A stretch of 64,000 nucleotides of DNA from the NCBI RefSeq assembly GCF_048128805.1, contig NC_135997.1, forward strand, positions 9,179,116-9,243,115, read 5' to 3'. The position numbers and the translations under genes were made by a program. This DNA is from Centroberyx gerrardi (taxonomy: Eukaryota > Chordata > Actinopteri > Beryciformes > Berycidae). This document shows positions 1 through 12,789 of this stretch, piece by piece; within the stretch, counting starts at the first letter, position 1, and every line of letters starts with the position of its first letter. The notes beneath the pieces were generated by a model that did not search any database, was not told the DNA's origin, and was given only the letters and a program-made list of their open reading frames with translations.

Positions 1-122
1 GTTACCATTTAGTCATTTTTTCCAAACGGCAACAAAAATTGTTTTCTGCGTTTTTATTTTAACATGCACATGCCTTTCTTAACATACACACACAAACATT
101 TTCTGTTATGATTTGTTGTCAG

Positions 123-210
123 AGACCTGAAGCCTACAAATGTGCTGCTGGAGGAGGATAACAGGCCGGTTCTGATGGACCTGGGCTCTATGAATAAAGC
201 CAGGATTGAG
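123..210 (+). CDS. stk16: stk16 exon, catalytic loop and DLGS
   Basis: Reads DLKPTNVLLEEDNRPVLMDL and then GSMNKARIE. It holds the catalytic Asp (second residue of HRD, split at the acceptor) and the Mg-binding DLG. The donor is GTAAGG. Confidence 0.88.
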
Positions 211-2264
211 GTAAGGGGCCGGGTCATTTAGACGGTTCTTAAGATTTTACTGATCACTTTATAGGCATAGATACTGTAGGTCGGGCACCAAGCTATATCC
301 CAGACTTGTTAACCCCATAAGAGCTGGATCATAGCCTGAGATCAGGCAGGCCCTCAGTCGCTGTTCCAAAGTCTAGATTGAAAACGACTGGTGATCAGAG
401 CTCTTAGACTTTCAAACAACCTGCTGGAGGAGCTAAGGCTGGCTAAGTCAGTACTATGTTTTAAAAATAACTTTCATAGACTCTTCTGTAATGATCTATT
501 ATTCATTGTCTGTCACCCCCTCTTTATATGTTGCTTTTGTTTCTTAGTTTTTGTTTCTTTGTTGCTTACTATGCTATGCTTGCCTCCTACTATGTTTATA
601 TATATATTTTTTTTGCTTTTACTTACTTCTTGTAAAGTGCTTTGTAACTGTGTTTTCAAAAGTGCTACAGAAATAAATGTAGGTACAAAGAGCTATCTAT
701 GTTGTCAGTGCTAATCTCCTGAATAGTAGGTCCTGTAAATGAGTATCAATATGTGATGATTTTGATAAAGACTGTGAATTGATTACAGGTGAGAGGAACT
801 AGGGAGGCTATGACTGTTCAGGACTGGGCAGCCCAGCGGTGTACCATTTCCTACAGGGCTCCCGAACTCTTCAATGTAGAGAGCCACTGCATCATTGACG
901 AGCGCACTGATATCTGGGTAAGGTTTTGTATTTGTACTCGCTGTATATGATGTCTTCTCTAGTAACATTGTGTGACAATAGCTCTCTCAAACCTCAGGTC
1001 AAAATCATGCATCTGTGCACCTTTTAGTGACTGGTTCTTATTCTCACCTTCCTCTTTTGCTCTCCATCCCCTTCCCTCCTCCCCCTCAGTCACTTGGCTG
1101 TGTGCTTTACTGCATGATGATGCTGGAGGGGCCGTATGACCTGATATTTCAGAAGGGGGACAGTGTTGCCTTGGCTGTCCAGAATCCTGTGGCCATCCCA
1201 CAGCCTTGCAGGTCAGTCCTGAACGTGTAGCAACTGAAAGTGTAGCAATCAATCTATCTTACAGTTTCCTTTTGTGGGATAGGTTTCTATTTCTGCCCCA
1301 GCTAGTGGTATGAACAACAACTGCTGGTGTTTCCATTTCTCCAACTTGCACAACATGTTTCCCTTGGCCCTCTGTGTCCTACAAGGGTGCAACCACCAGC
1401 TTGTGCCAGCTTGGAACACAATGGCCATCGGCCCTCTCAGGTCGAGTGCCGGCAAGCACTTTTGTGATTTGTTTGAAAGATATACAAACATCTAGGCCCT
1501 TTGAAAGGATATTCCTCTTAAGTTTCCCCAGACAATAGCTTATGCTGGAACATAATTCTTGACTCTTGGGTTGAATCCAGTTCACATCCCCTTCCCTTCC
1601 CTCATGTGAGCCCTCTGGTGGCAACTTTCTGCAGTAACCTATCTAAAGCATTTGTATTTAACTCTGTTAGCAAGTAAAATAAATACCCAATGCTTTTTTA
1701 TTTCATGCAATTGCAAACCATGACTTTTGCGCCGCTTTTCTCTCTGCATTTACTGACAGCCTTTATTAGCCTGCATGTAAGCTGATACAAGCTTACTTGC
1801 AAATAATTGAATGGAGTTTATTTATCTTGCATATGAAACAGAAATGGTAAATAAGAACATTAATTTGTGCACATTATTTAGATTAGTGTATTTATATTGC
1901 ATAAACTCTGCCCTGTCCTGGCAACCTCACCGATATTTTGTGCAGCATAAACAGAAGTAAGACTGATGTGGCTGTTACTGATATTTCCGATGATTAGTTG
2001 TGATTCAGTTATTATGTAGAATTTTTTTGTGCAGCAAATCACTTGTGAAGGATCATATAACTATGTTTCTTTTCTTACCTGGATCAAACTGAATTAGTAC
2101 TATTTGGTGTTTGTTTTGTGCCCAGTTACTCGGAGGGCCTGCAGATGCTGCTTAGCTCCATAATGGTGTCCAATCCCCAGGAGAGACCCGACATCAACTG
2201 GGTTCGCGACCAGGTCCAGGACCTGCAGAGTCGCAGCCCCAACACCCAAACCAACATGGTCTGA
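123..2264 (+). CDS. stk16: Serine/threonine kinase 16, C-terminal half (gene model, 5' end outside window)
   Basis: Exons join(123..210, 789..917, 1090..1211, 2126..2264); TGA at 2262-2264. The 158 visible residues start in the catalytic loop (DLKPTN). They carry the DFG-equivalent DLGS, the activation segment ending RAPEL, subdomain IX (DERTDIWSLGC) and end QTNMV. This length matches the part of the 305-aa human STK16 after its HRD arginine. STK16 (MPSK1/PKL12) is an acylated Golgi-associated kinase of the NAK family (with AAK1, BIKE, GAK) acting in secretory traffic; this is family knowledge. The N-terminal acylation motif and the ATP-binding lobe lie left of the window. All introns are GT-AG. 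The first acceptor could be at 122 or 124; 123 is chosen because it supplies the last base of the HRD arginine. Confidence 0.93.
270..712 (+). mobile_element. Degraded LINE 3' end (ORF2 C-terminal tail)
   Basis: The translation at about 340-388 reads PKSRLKTTGD. After a frameshift, about 394-480 reads NNLLEELRLAKSVLCFKNNF. These are the typical last residues of ORF2 in fish non-LTR elements (LWNxLPEELRxAxSVxxFKxxLK). The tail TGTAAAGTGCTTTGTAACTG near 631-650, followed by AAATAAATGT, is the usual 3' end. It is broken and inactive, and lies sense in an stk16 intron. The clade (L2 or Rex1-like) cannot be settled by eye. Confidence 0.6.
789..917 (+). CDS. stk16: stk16 exon, activation segment
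   Basis: 43 codons, phase 0 at both ends: VRGTREAMTVQDWAAQRCTI ... YRAPELF ... DERTDIW. It contains the APE motif that closes the activation segment. Acceptor TTACAG, donor GTAAGG. Confidence 0.93.
1090..1211 (+). CDS. stk16: stk16 exon, subdomains IX-X
   Basis: SLGCVLYCMMMLEGPYDLIF, then QKGDSVALAVQNPVAIPQPC. It closely follows human STK16 (SLGCVLYAMMFGEGPYDMVF). Donor GTCAGT. It ends two bases into a codon completed by the next exon. Confidence 0.92.
1212..2125 (+). other. stk16 intron without recognised content
   Basis: A 914-base intron. No repeat family or RNA gene was recognised. Apparent reading frames between 1250 and 1620 have no family resemblance. Confidence 0.6.
2126..2264 (+). 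CDS. stk16: stk16 terminal coding exon
   Basis: YSEGLQMLLSSIMVSNPQER, then PDINWVRDQVQDLQSRSPNT and QTNMV-stop. It corresponds to the end of the kinase lobe (LLNSMMTVDPHQRP in human) and the short tail. Acceptor CCCAG. Confidence 0.92.
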
Positions 2265-4150
2265 TCTGCCTGATGCCCATGGGTTAAAACAGCCTTGGAA
2301 TGAGAACTTTGCACACTTGAATGGAGCATCTCTTTATTTGAGCTTGAACATGTATATGTTTTATTTATTGAAGTCTAATATAATGGCTTGGGTACAGAGT
2401 TTCATCCAGCTTGGGGAGCTTGGCAAACGGTTAGCTTTCAGTTTGTGTGATCAAGCTTGCGTATCACAGTGGACTCTTCGATTCCTGATAGGTTTAGGCA
2501 AATTATAAAAATATTTGAAAGGCCTTACATATAATTCTAATAATTCAGGTCTGCAAGACCAGCACCAATGTGGAGTTACGATGCTTCTGACTTGGGGCTA
2601 GTGTTGTTTCTAAGTTAATGAAGTGGCATTATGCTTCACCTTGCAATCAATAGACAAGAGAAAGGATTTTTTCTAAGTGAAAGTTTGAATTATATAATGT
2701 AACTTTTTGTTAACCCAAAAATGTGGTCAGAATTTTAGGTGAGAAAAGGGAAACCAAATAAGCATTGCCAAACTTTCCAATGGAAGGAAGCTTCCCTGAG
2801 TACAATACAGAGCAGATTACATTCCCTACCAAGATGTTGACATGATCTTGAGGCAGTATTAGGGTCCATTTCCAAACTGGACTCTTTTATTTTTACACTG
2901 ATCACTGATTTTTTTGGGGTCTCTGTAACATCTTGGGGGTCACACCTGACTGCTGTAACCGTCTTAGCTCCAACTAGAACTTGACCTTCAACCTTTCTCC
3001 CCACCTTCACCCACACCGTATGCCTCTACTCGGAAAAGCTGAGAAGCCGAGCGCTCCTCACCCGCAATGCTGCATTTGAACACACAGAGGTGCTCCACCA
3101 TCACAGTCCCCTTCTGTACATGCCTGTGCGGCAAATTTCATCTTTCTGTCTGTGTAGCTGATAATTTGTGAATGGGGTCTTTGTAAAACACATCAAAGAT
3201 ACATCAGGTATTTATTTACAAAGAAATGTAAGAAAGGAAATAGTGGGGTGCTACTGGTGCACACAGACCCGATTGGGGAGGGGGTGGAATTAACTTTGAA
3301 CATGTCAAAGTTTTATTCTGCCTGCTCTCTAATAAGGGTCAGGCCCTGTAAAATGGATCCACTTTTAGAAATCTTTTATTAAAGCGAGAATTGATATCAT
3401 CATCATATCCTGCTATTGCAGTTTAACCTTTGTACTTCACTTTTCACTGTATTCATTGTATTTTTAAACACAGTCAAGTATTTTCCATTCCAACTGCTTT
3501 TGCATAATGCGTGTATTTAATTTGTTATGTTTGAATGTTGAATATAAAGAGGATAACACGTTTTTGTTCTCTCAGGGTTCACCTAGTTCTCTCAAAAGGT
3601 CTGGCAGTCTATCTCAAGATCTGAATGGTACTTTTGAAATTATTTTTAAATAAAAAAATACTTCGGGCATTTAGGTGAAGGTTAATGCTTTGTTTTATGA
3701 AGACTAATGCTTTGTTTTGTGACTTAACCAGGTGATAATGGACCATATTGGAACTTAAACTAAATACATTTTATTTCCTTGGCAGTTGTCTTATACAGTT
3801 TGTTTATTGTTGGAACAGTTATTGACACAAAGCATGAATATGTTTTAATGGTACATTTGGATTTGTCAAATCACTACAAATTTTGTGCAGTTGTTAGTGG
3901 TAAACCAATACTGCTATCGGCCCAATAACAATCTAACAAATTTATAATTGTACTGGTCAAGTTCACAGATATAAAGAAGTAAGATTGCGTTGTTACTGTA
4001 TTTGATTATGCAAAATTCTGTTGAAATTATGTTTATCTGTTACTCACTGCACAGGAAAAGGGGATATTTGATTAGATAAACCCTTCAAAATATTGTATAT
4101 GTAGCAGTCTGTGTACAGTTTTTTAATACAATTTTCTGTTGAATAAAACT
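2265..4150 (+). other. stk16: stk16 3'UTR (probable extent)
   Basis: AT-rich, without other coding signal. Candidate poly(A) signals on this strand are ATTAAA 3378-3383, AATAAA 3649-3654 and AATAAA 4142-4147. Which is used cannot be told from sequence. An imperfect tandem copy of TAATGCTTTGTTTT occurs near 3685-3720. Confidence 0.45.
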
Positions 4151-4609
4151 GCATTATCATCCAAAATTGTGAATCAAGAAAAGTAGGTTATTTGAATTAA
4201 TTAAATACAATTACTTGCACTTGATCAGCAAAACACAGCATTTAGTGCTAATGAAGGTTGTGACTTTTTGACATTCATACTTTGCAAATACACTGCAACA
4301 TGTACCTTGATATGTAAATTTATAAAGTGAGTTGATCTGGTATTAAGAATCATTATTATAATGAACTTGGGTGTGGTTTTACTACTTTAAATAATTTGTG
4401 GGCAACATTAATTCAAAGCTTAAAAAAGGACAAGTTTGTTTTTCATTGCTGTTTTCCATTGACACATTAAATGAGAAAGTGAAATACAGTACTTTTTTTT
4501 TAATGTAGAAGTTGCTTTGGTTCAGCCTCAGATGAATAGTATGTCATGGCAGGCAAGCCCAGCGTTACTCCTATTGACAGTGTTAAATGCAAATGGTCAT
4601 TTCCTAAGG

Positions 4610-4650
4610 TCTGTGTGTGTGTCTGTGTGTGTGTCTGTGTGCACGTGCTT
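4610..4650. repeat. (GT)n microsatellite, interrupted
   Basis: GT repeats broken by CT units. Smaller AC/GT tracts lie at 4970-4986 and 5141-5166. Confidence 0.8.
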
Positions 4651-5214
4651 GGAAACCAGTATCAGAAACTGTGGCTGGATTTACAACCCTTGCGTTCACT
4701 CAGATCAATGGGACGTCGTACCTCACTCCTCATCCTAATTATTCTCAAAGGTGATTCTTACCCTACCAAGCACAGACACACACGGACGACCAATCTTACA
4801 GAACATATTCACATGCCCTTTTAGATACACACGCAAACACCCTATAAGGATTCATTACACTTTAATTAATAATATCCCAACTGATTTCTTCTCCAGGCCC
4901 ACCTACATCCCCAGACTCCCATGGGATTGGGTTTAGGATGGAGGGGCTGTGTTTATGGGTTCAGCGTACACACACACACACACACATATCGCCCCCACCT
5001 TTATATTCACCATCATCTGCCTGTGAGGGTCTGAAATGATGTCATGCAATACTAGCGCAAGGTCAACTCAATGTTCGCCTACATTTTAGCACCCAATTTC
5101 ATGTGCTTTTGTCTTTGTCATTCAGTTAGGGGGATTTGGATACTGTGTGTGTGTGTGTGTGTGTGTTTCATTGTACCCCGGCCACCCTCCCCAACACAAA
5201 CACACCTCAGCTCT

Positions 5215-6110
5215 CACACCATAAACATAAACCATCTGCAGGCTTTATTGATTTGGCGATGAATCAATTAGTGAATTATTTAATTAGCCAAGCATTATGG
5301 GTCAGTGCTGAGCTGCTCCCACCCTGCAGTGTTCCTAGGTCTCTTTAAATCATTACGCGCATGTGTGTGTGCCCGTGCGTGTTTGGGTGGCGTGTCATAT
5401 GTGAGTGTGGGTGTGTATGTGTTTAACAGGACTGTACTAGGTATTTGTAACTGATTCAGATTCAGATATTTTAGTAAAGCCTCCAAAGGGTCAGAGGAGG
5501 AGTGATGATCAGAGACCAGTAGGCCTTGGAAAGAGTTTCTGTAGTTATATTTCCAGACCAGAGATCCTGAGTGCTCCTATTCTCTGAAGCTTTATGCATA
5601 AGGACCTAGAACTTTTCCTGTCACTCAAGTCCAAATTAGCCTTGGCTGCGTTGAGAGAGAGAGAAATATGGACATTACGTCTACTCCGTTGAGTGGATGA
5701 GTTATGGCTTGTGCTTATGATCGGGGCGTTTTTTCTTCCAGGAGCTTTCTTTGTGCTCATTAATTCCGGGGAGTGTTTGGGTTAAAATGCATAATGAGTT
5801 CATTAAGGGGGATTGGCGTAATCAGGAAAGGTATTGCCTTAATTACTGGCACAGGGCCAGACCTATCCGTTCTCTGTGAGATCGGCAACCTATCCTGTCC
5901 ACAGAGCTCGCTAATTTAATTAAGTGTACAAAATGCTACACACTAACGTCGCCCTCGGGGGCAATTATGGCGCTAGAGATTGAAAGATCTCCGCTGGGGG
6001 TATTTTACTTACTGGCAGGAGATTGCCTGTGTCAGTTAGCTGATTGCATTGATTATATTGATTTGTAACAGCTTTTCGGGTAATTTCATCTGCAAAGGTG
6101 AGAGCAACAC
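5215..6110. promoter_or_regulatory. Candidate conserved non-coding block
   Basis: Two low-repeat stretches (about 5215-5340 and 5760-6110) are dense in homeodomain-type core words: AATCAATTAGTGAATTATTTAA near 5265, TTAATTACTGGC near 5840, and TAATTTAATTAAG near 5914. The composition resembles developmental enhancers. Conservation was not tested. Confidence 0.35.
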
Positions 6111-6867
6111 GTTGGCCCAGAGACTTTTTTATTTATTCCTTCTTTATTTAGACCCTGGGCTGTTTTGCCAAGTGATTAGATGAAATGGAGCTCCACAATA
6201 AGTCTTTTAAAGTGGGAGTTGGGGAGAAGGTGAGGGAGGATCGATAGTTTTTATTTGCTGTATAAGGTCAGTACAGGTTGGGTGTTATGAATTCTTTTAA
6301 AGGCATCACAACTCTTTCACCTAGCTGCATGGCTGTGCTGAAGCAGCAAGAAAGTGGCATAAACGGGCAACCGGGGACAAGATCATCAGCACACAGCTCC
6401 ACGGGAAAACACACACACACACACACAAGCTGGACTATGGAGATATATTCCTCCATTTCCAGTGTTGTCTTTGTTAATTAACTCTACACTTAATTCCACA
6501 GAGTTGGAAAGACCGCATCTCCATATGTTTCCCCTCCCATTCTGTATACCACACTGGAAAGATGGATTCTGTCTCAACCAACATGGGTTGCACCAGTTGC
6601 CATCCATTAAAAGTCTTACTTTCACAAATAATTTATTCAGATCTGCAAAGGTGAAAGAAAAAACTATCTATCTTCCCTCAGAATGTATTGGTGATGTTTC
6701 GATGAGCATGTTGCACCAGTTGTTGCCTATTGCATGCCAGTGCACCAACTTGCCACACTGTGGCCTTTACTGCAGGACACACTCCAACATAAGCTGTGGT
6801 CATATGTACTGCTATACTTTTACAGCCTGGAATATGTTTTGGGTCGTATCTCCTCGCTGGTGTCAAT

Positions 6868-7411
6868 TAGGGTTTCACCAGTATGCATTTTTGAAGGCCA
6901 ATACCCATACTGATATTTTTTAATTGAAGCTGCTGATAGCTGATATTTTATGCCATATTCAATGTCTTTGATTTTTTCCATTTTCAAGCCAAAAAATTAC
7001 AAGCATTCAGTGTTTCCCTCAGAAGATGATTCTTGTCAGAGTGGAAAAGTCTCTGAAGCAGCATTTACACCATCATGGGACACTAAAACTCTCCATTGAA
7101 ACCCAGACTAATGAAATTTGTTTTGGGTTAGCAGCTCCTTAAGGCAGGATGCCCCACTTTGCATTCAGTGGCAGGGAAGCTGAAGAATTAATTTACAAAA
7201 ACATTTTTGAACAATTAAATGAACACATAAAATGTGCATAGTAAATATAAATTAATAAAGAGTAAAATTTCATTGCAGGTTTTACACAGTGTTTTATGCA
7301 GCTGTGGTCAAGGAGGAACCTCCATCATATCAGCAGTGGATCACATGACTGTCCCATATGTTTAATATAAGGCCAATGTTGGCCTGCTATATCAGCAAAC
7401 TAATCCTAGTC
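6868..7411 (+). mobile_element. Dispersed repeat family A, copy 1
   Basis: Starts TAGGGTTTCACCAGTAT and ends CTATATCAGCAAACTAATCC. It shares blocks with copies at 31131-31650 (inverted) and 60892-61337. Examples are CACCATCATGGGACACTA with the inverted copy, and GCAGGTTTTACA, CATCATATCAG and AAGGCCAAT with the third copy. The edges resemble fish hAT-type miniature elements. No ORF. Confidence 0.6.
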
Positions 7412-7794
7412 TGTACATTAAGAAAGACACAAAGAGGGAGAATTTTCCATCTTCCCTTAGATTAAAAAAAATCTGGTATGTAAATAGAACATGGTGTCTA
7501 CATGAACACCCACAGTGGAAAATAGTTTTGTGGTTATTTCCCTATTTAGATGGCTGATTTTTTTTATTTAAGGGAAGATGGAAATTCACCCTTTTAACTG
7601 TCTCTGCACGCCTCACAAGACAGAATCAGAATAGTTATGGACTGACAATTAAAGAGAGAAATGTGGCCCAACAGATTAGACTTAAGTATAGGCCTCTAAC
7701 CTTTGCTCAGCATGGCAAAGGCAACAACAAGCTAATAGTTTGATGAGCAGTTCATCAGTGCAGATTAAGAGAATGGGATGACAAGATAATCCAG

Positions 7795-7895
7795 AGGTGG
7801 CATGGTCATTAACGCCGACCAAAGAAGAGCGAATTAGCTGATTAAACAAGTCCCCGCCCAGCCAATGCCAGGCAGGCAGCAGGGAGGGGCCTGGT
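7795..7895. promoter_or_regulatory. Candidate regulatory element with AATTAGCTGATTA
   Basis: GAGCGAATTAGCTGATTA (the 13-mer is at 7832-7844) is followed 14 bases later by CCAGCCAAT (7858-7866). The same pair occurs at 20848-20893 just upstream of mnx2. It contains homeodomain cores (TAAT/ATTA) and an ATTGG/CCAAT word. Confidence 0.4.
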
Positions 7896-8077
7896 GAGTG
7901 ATGGATGAGGGGCGTAGGGGAAGTGTTTATGTAGAGTTGTCACTGAATGAGTGAAGTGTCTTCATCAATTTGGAACCATTACCATGTCAAAAGGAGAGGA
8001 TGGTGCTTAAAGGAGGGGAACAGACAAGGGGGAGGAGAGGAGCAGCGTGCCCATCTGCATACGACAAGCTTATTCAT

Positions 8078-8080
<3 letters not shown>

Positions 8081-8123
<43 letters not shown>
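8081..8123. repeat. (CA)n microsatellite
   Basis: About 21 uninterrupted CA units. Confidence 0.95.
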
Positions 8124-8125
<2 letters not shown>

Positions 8126-8306
8126 CCTCCCTCTCTCCACGCTGCCTGCTCCCAGCCCCTCCCCCGCAGGCAGCCCGGTTTACCGTAAGGCTGTTTAATT
8201 TTCCTGAAATAGGGCTGTGACAGCTGTGTCATGCTGATGAGAAGGTGTTGAGAAGAGTGGCAGCCTGTCACATCTCATCTGTCTCCATGCTGATACTGCT
8301 GACCAG

Positions 8307-8337
<31 letters not shown>

Positions 8338-8430
8338 TTCCTTCACCTCCTTTTGTCTCCTCGCCCCTCCTTCTGAGATGTCAGACCATCAAATTTCCTC
8401 AAAACAAATGCAGCGGTCCCAGTTGTTGAA

Positions 8431-8439
8431 ATGTATGTA

Positions 8440-8480
<41 letters not shown>
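8431..8480. repeat. (ATGT)n-(GT)n microsatellite
   Basis: Three ATGT units pass into about 18 GT units. A further interrupted GT/GA tract lies at 8684-8720. Confidence 0.95.
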
Positions 8481-8481
<1 letters not shown>

Positions 8482-8689
8482 GGGGAGGGGCATTGATTGA
8501 CGTTGGAAAAGGACAAAAGTAATAACTGAGAGCTGTTTTTTATTTCACCTGTATTGATTGTTATAGGTCCCTTTATCATCTGACCCGGCTCAATTATGCC
8601 AATTGGATACTGCAGTGACACCATAAGGTTGTGGGGACAGTAAAACGAAACGGAGAGAGAGAAAGTGAGAGGGGGATTAAAGTGTGTGA

Positions 8690-8721
<32 letters not shown>

Positions 8722-10746
8722 CAAACTGAGGAAGGTGGAGAGAGAAGTAAAGATGAAGTAGATGAGGGTAAAAATGGCCCGTTGGTGGAATATGCATCAC
8801 TTAGGATGTATTACTCTGCAGAGAGAAGGACAACGATTGAAATGTTAGTGATGTCATTTCCACCTGTCAGTCATGTCAGGGTGCGATAAATGTGGAGCCA
8901 TTACATAAATGAGATGTTGACGTGACCCTCTCTATATGCATGGATACAGACACACACACTGGTATCTTTGTAGTTTTATGTAAATAACTAATAACCTACA
9001 AGCCAGAATACAAATCTTGCAAATGACCTGAATCCCTCACGTCAACGAGGAATGTTTGTGCAGGTTGCATATCCAGAGCATACAAAAGCAACAGATCAGA
9101 TTTGAATAAGTTCAAGTCTTTTCCTGTGTCAAATAAGTATAAAAAGCCAGGGGTTGTATCGCCATCCTGTCTCTCTTTCAACACATGTTGTCACCTGATC
9201 AGGTCAGCGGGCTTCCTGAACGATTCTAACCACTGAACTAGATCCTTTGAGTTGGGCCTGATCTCACAATCTCAGAATACAAAATTTAAGCTGCTCCTAA
9301 AGGAAAATTCCACCCTTGGATACTCTCACCCTGTTATATAATATCAATATAATCTCAATAATATTAATATCAATCTGTGATGTTCAATGCATTTCAGGAA
9401 TTCTTTCGTGATGTGTGTAATTTACTTTTTTGGTGCATCGTCTTTCCCTCAACCTGCCTTGTCTACTTCTACTTCTGTTAGTGATTTCCTACATTTCCCA
9501 GAATGCCTTTCAAAAAAAAAACAGAACATGCCTGAAGTTGTTGCATTCGATACGTGTAGGTGGAGAGAGCAATAGTGATAGTAATAGCATAATAACAGCA
9601 AGAGAGCAAGAGTTTTTCCAGTCAAGAAAAAGTGAGAGTCACCAACCTTACTCAAAATGCAACATTTGGTGGCTGCATTGCATTCTGGTCTATAGAAAAA
9701 GGTATCTCTGCCTGTTCTACGATGGATTTCTCCCTGTATGATTGTTGAACGTCGGTGCAAAATGGTGAGTCTAGAAAGAAGCCCTCGCTCTTTAATTCTG
9801 AGGGACTGACACCAAAAGCTGACGTTTACCCTCTTTTTAAATAGTTGAAAATTGTTTTGCTATTAAACTCCATTGTAGCTGCGCTGCAAATATCTCAGCA
9901 TGACGTCACCTGGTCTATGTTTGGTCAGTTATCTGTGAGAATAAGAAAAATACACCACCTAACACAATATGAGCCCAGAAATGCAAGGCACATTGCCAAC
10001 AGCTGTTTTGCACACTGCTTAGGTTGGATTTTTCCTTTTAATATGTGTGTATTTGCATGCACACAAAAATGACGGTACATGTACATACATGCAGGTAGTG
10101 CAAGTGCATGTCTAACCTTCGGAGCAAACATGGATGGAGCCGCTGTGACTACGCCTCAGCCTGGGACTGTATTAATGATGCCAGCCTCTTTGATGCTGTC
10201 AGCCAGACAGATTGCCCTGCTCTTAACCCCCCTTTGAACCCAGTATGCCACACAAAAGCCAGCTGTATGCCTTCATACCAATGCAAACACTTCCTCACAT
10301 TAATGCCACTTTATTCACTGTCATTACTTAACAAGTGAAGGAAGCGCTCATTTATTTTGAGTCAGTATTAAGCTCATATGCCACTCGGTGAAAACGGCCT
10401 GGATTAGAAAAGGTCAACAGCTCAGCAAATGCATACGTACTTAAAAGGGGGAAAGAATCATCATCATATGTCGATTAGCTCAACAACCCTGGGAAAGCAA
10501 ATACAATTAGGAAACCTTGCATCACACAAGTAGATCAATGTTGGAAGAGTATTATAGAGTTGACCACAGTGTTCCTGTTTTCCGAAGAATAAAATGGGTT
10601 CGTTTGTTGCTTTGAGGTCATCGTTTGTGTTAATTCCATCCGTCAAAGTGCAACAGAGGAGCAGATTCTTAAGGCAGTAATCCACTCTCTAAAGCACTGT
10701 ATGGTCTTATACCTGACTGGGTCAACATAGTTTAGTTATAGTTTCC

Positions 10747-10972
10747 GTAACACTTTACTTGAAGTACACTGTAAGGCATCATAACCCCATTATAAGCATA
10801 TTATAAACATGTTAACCCTAAGCATGTATTCACTGTTCCATATTTAAAATCATATCAGAAAATGTCATGCAAATATAAAAATATTCAACTCCTGGAGGTA
10901 CTGCATATTGTGATTGGTGTGCCTAGGATGCCTTACAATACCTTGTGACTATTACTTCAAGTAATGTGTAAC
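10747..10972. mobile_element. Miniature inverted-repeat element (226 bp)
   Basis: The left end GTAACACTTTACTTGAAGTA mirrors the right end: the reverse complement of 10951-10972 reads GTTACACATTACTTGAAGTA. CACTTTACTTGAAG ends are typical of a widespread fish MITE. There is no coding capacity. Confidence 0.65.
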
Positions 10973-11367
10973 TGTCATTTCTTCTCTTTCCATATGACAA
11001 AGCATACAAGATTACAGGTGTGGATGAATGGAATGAGCACTGAGTTGCAAGAACTGTCCTTCATGAAGCAGTGTGTGTCTGATCCAGTGAGGGCTACCAC
11101 ACAAAGCTGTCAGCCAGTAAGAGATTCTTCACGCTCTCCCGTTATGTAAAATTCAAAGATCCTAAGTGTGTATGAATCCTTGGTTAGCAACTTATTTCTC
11201 AAGTCTGTCAGGTAAAGATGGAGGTGTAAACCCACGAGAAGGAAGTGGCAGCAGAACTGAAATCTATTTCCATGTCTCACTTTGCAGTTTGCAGAGCTGA
11301 GGTGGGAGATGCAGGGGGATGGCTAACCTGGAGGGGGGAGGTCAGTGTCTTCCATGCTCAAGGAGGG

Positions 11368-11372
11368 GTTGC

Positions 11373-11405
<33 letters not shown>
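11368..11405. repeat. (GT)n tract followed by G-rich run
   Basis: A GT repeat, then a G-rich stretch to about 11435. A (CA)n tract lies at 11531-11577. Confidence 0.85.
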
Positions 11406-11725
11406 CGGGGGGGGGATGGGAGGGGGGGCGGCGGTTTAATTAGAGCAAGTGCCTGCATCCCCTTCTGGTCCCCTGCTCCATATTACAACTTGCTGCCAAG
11501 GGTTAACTGGCCTGATAAATGGGATCAGCCGCACACACACTCACGCACACACACACGCACACACACACACACACACCCACAGAGACACCTGTCTTATAGA
11601 AATCTTGTAGAAAAGGAATAACACATGTATGATACTAACAAAGACACAGATACAGTACAGAAACAGATGTATGCATTTATGCCATATTCTGTCTGCACAC
11701 TGCAGGCATTCATCTGGCAGTCACC

Positions 11726-11728
<3 letters not shown>

Positions 11729-11768
<40 letters not shown>

Positions 11769-11825
11769 TCTCCCTCACACACACACACACACGCACACAC
11801 ACACACACACTGCAAACACACACAC
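11729..11825. repeat. Compound (TC)n-(CA)n microsatellite
   Basis: (TC) to about 11764, then TCCC-interrupted sequence, then (CA) from about 11775. Confidence 0.95.
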
Positions 11826-12086
11826 AATCAAGTTTTGCAGAGGTTATATTTGTGAGATGGCAATAGAAAGAATCCTAAACGAGCGCTCGTTAAGAGTTTG
11901 ATTGGTCAGAAACCTTAACGAAGCGGGCCTGGCAACACGACACCGAGTGGCTGCCAATAAATTTGAAACTACCTTCACGTTACATTTGAGGTGATGTACC
12001 TGGCTCCGCTCTCAGAGCAGTTTGGTAAGTGCACTCATTTCCGCACTCAGAGATGTTTTAAATATTACTGGGAGTTTGGTCAATGG

Positions 12087-12350
<264 letters not shown>

Positions 12351-12655
12351 CCATCTAGTCGGACCACGATAATGTAAGAAACCAAAATATATATCATTAT
12401 CAAATGTATCTATGCAAACTACATCAGTGTGAATTCTTGAATTGTATATGTAAAATATTTAATGACAACACCTGGGGGGTTCTGAAAATCATTCCCATTT
12501 TATAGGGTGCTTACTGTATGTTTCTGTTACTGTGGATATCAATAAGCCGAAAGGAGAAATTAGGAAATTGTCTTGTGTATCTGTCAAATTATAGAGGGCC
12601 CACTAATAATGCAGAAGCCTCCTAATTTGGTAACCTTCATAAGGTCACTCCTTGT

Positions 12656-12656
<1 letters not shown>

Positions 12657-12702
<46 letters not shown>
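12657..12702. repeat. (GT)n microsatellite
   Basis: About 22 GT units, then GC-interrupted. Confidence 0.95.
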
Positions 12703-12706
<4 letters not shown>

Positions 12707-12789
12707 CGTGTGCGCCCACTTGCGAGAGCACGCTTCAATGAGCAAAAGTGTATTGAAGGGTGGTACGCCACCAGTGCGTGTTTTTTCAT

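Noticed and set aside
1250..1624. Overlapping open frames on both strands in the last stk16 intron
   Set aside because: No family resemblance and no flanking splice signals consistent with a kinase exon; human STK16 has no extra residues at this join.
6462..6923. 153-codon plus-strand open frame in the intergenic region
   Set aside because: No domain, no splice context, no similarity; the 3' part runs into repeat family A.
8081..8480. Clustered repeats with spacers, CRISPR-like at first glance
   Set aside because: Simple dinucleotide repeats in a vertebrate genome; no repeat-spacer structure.
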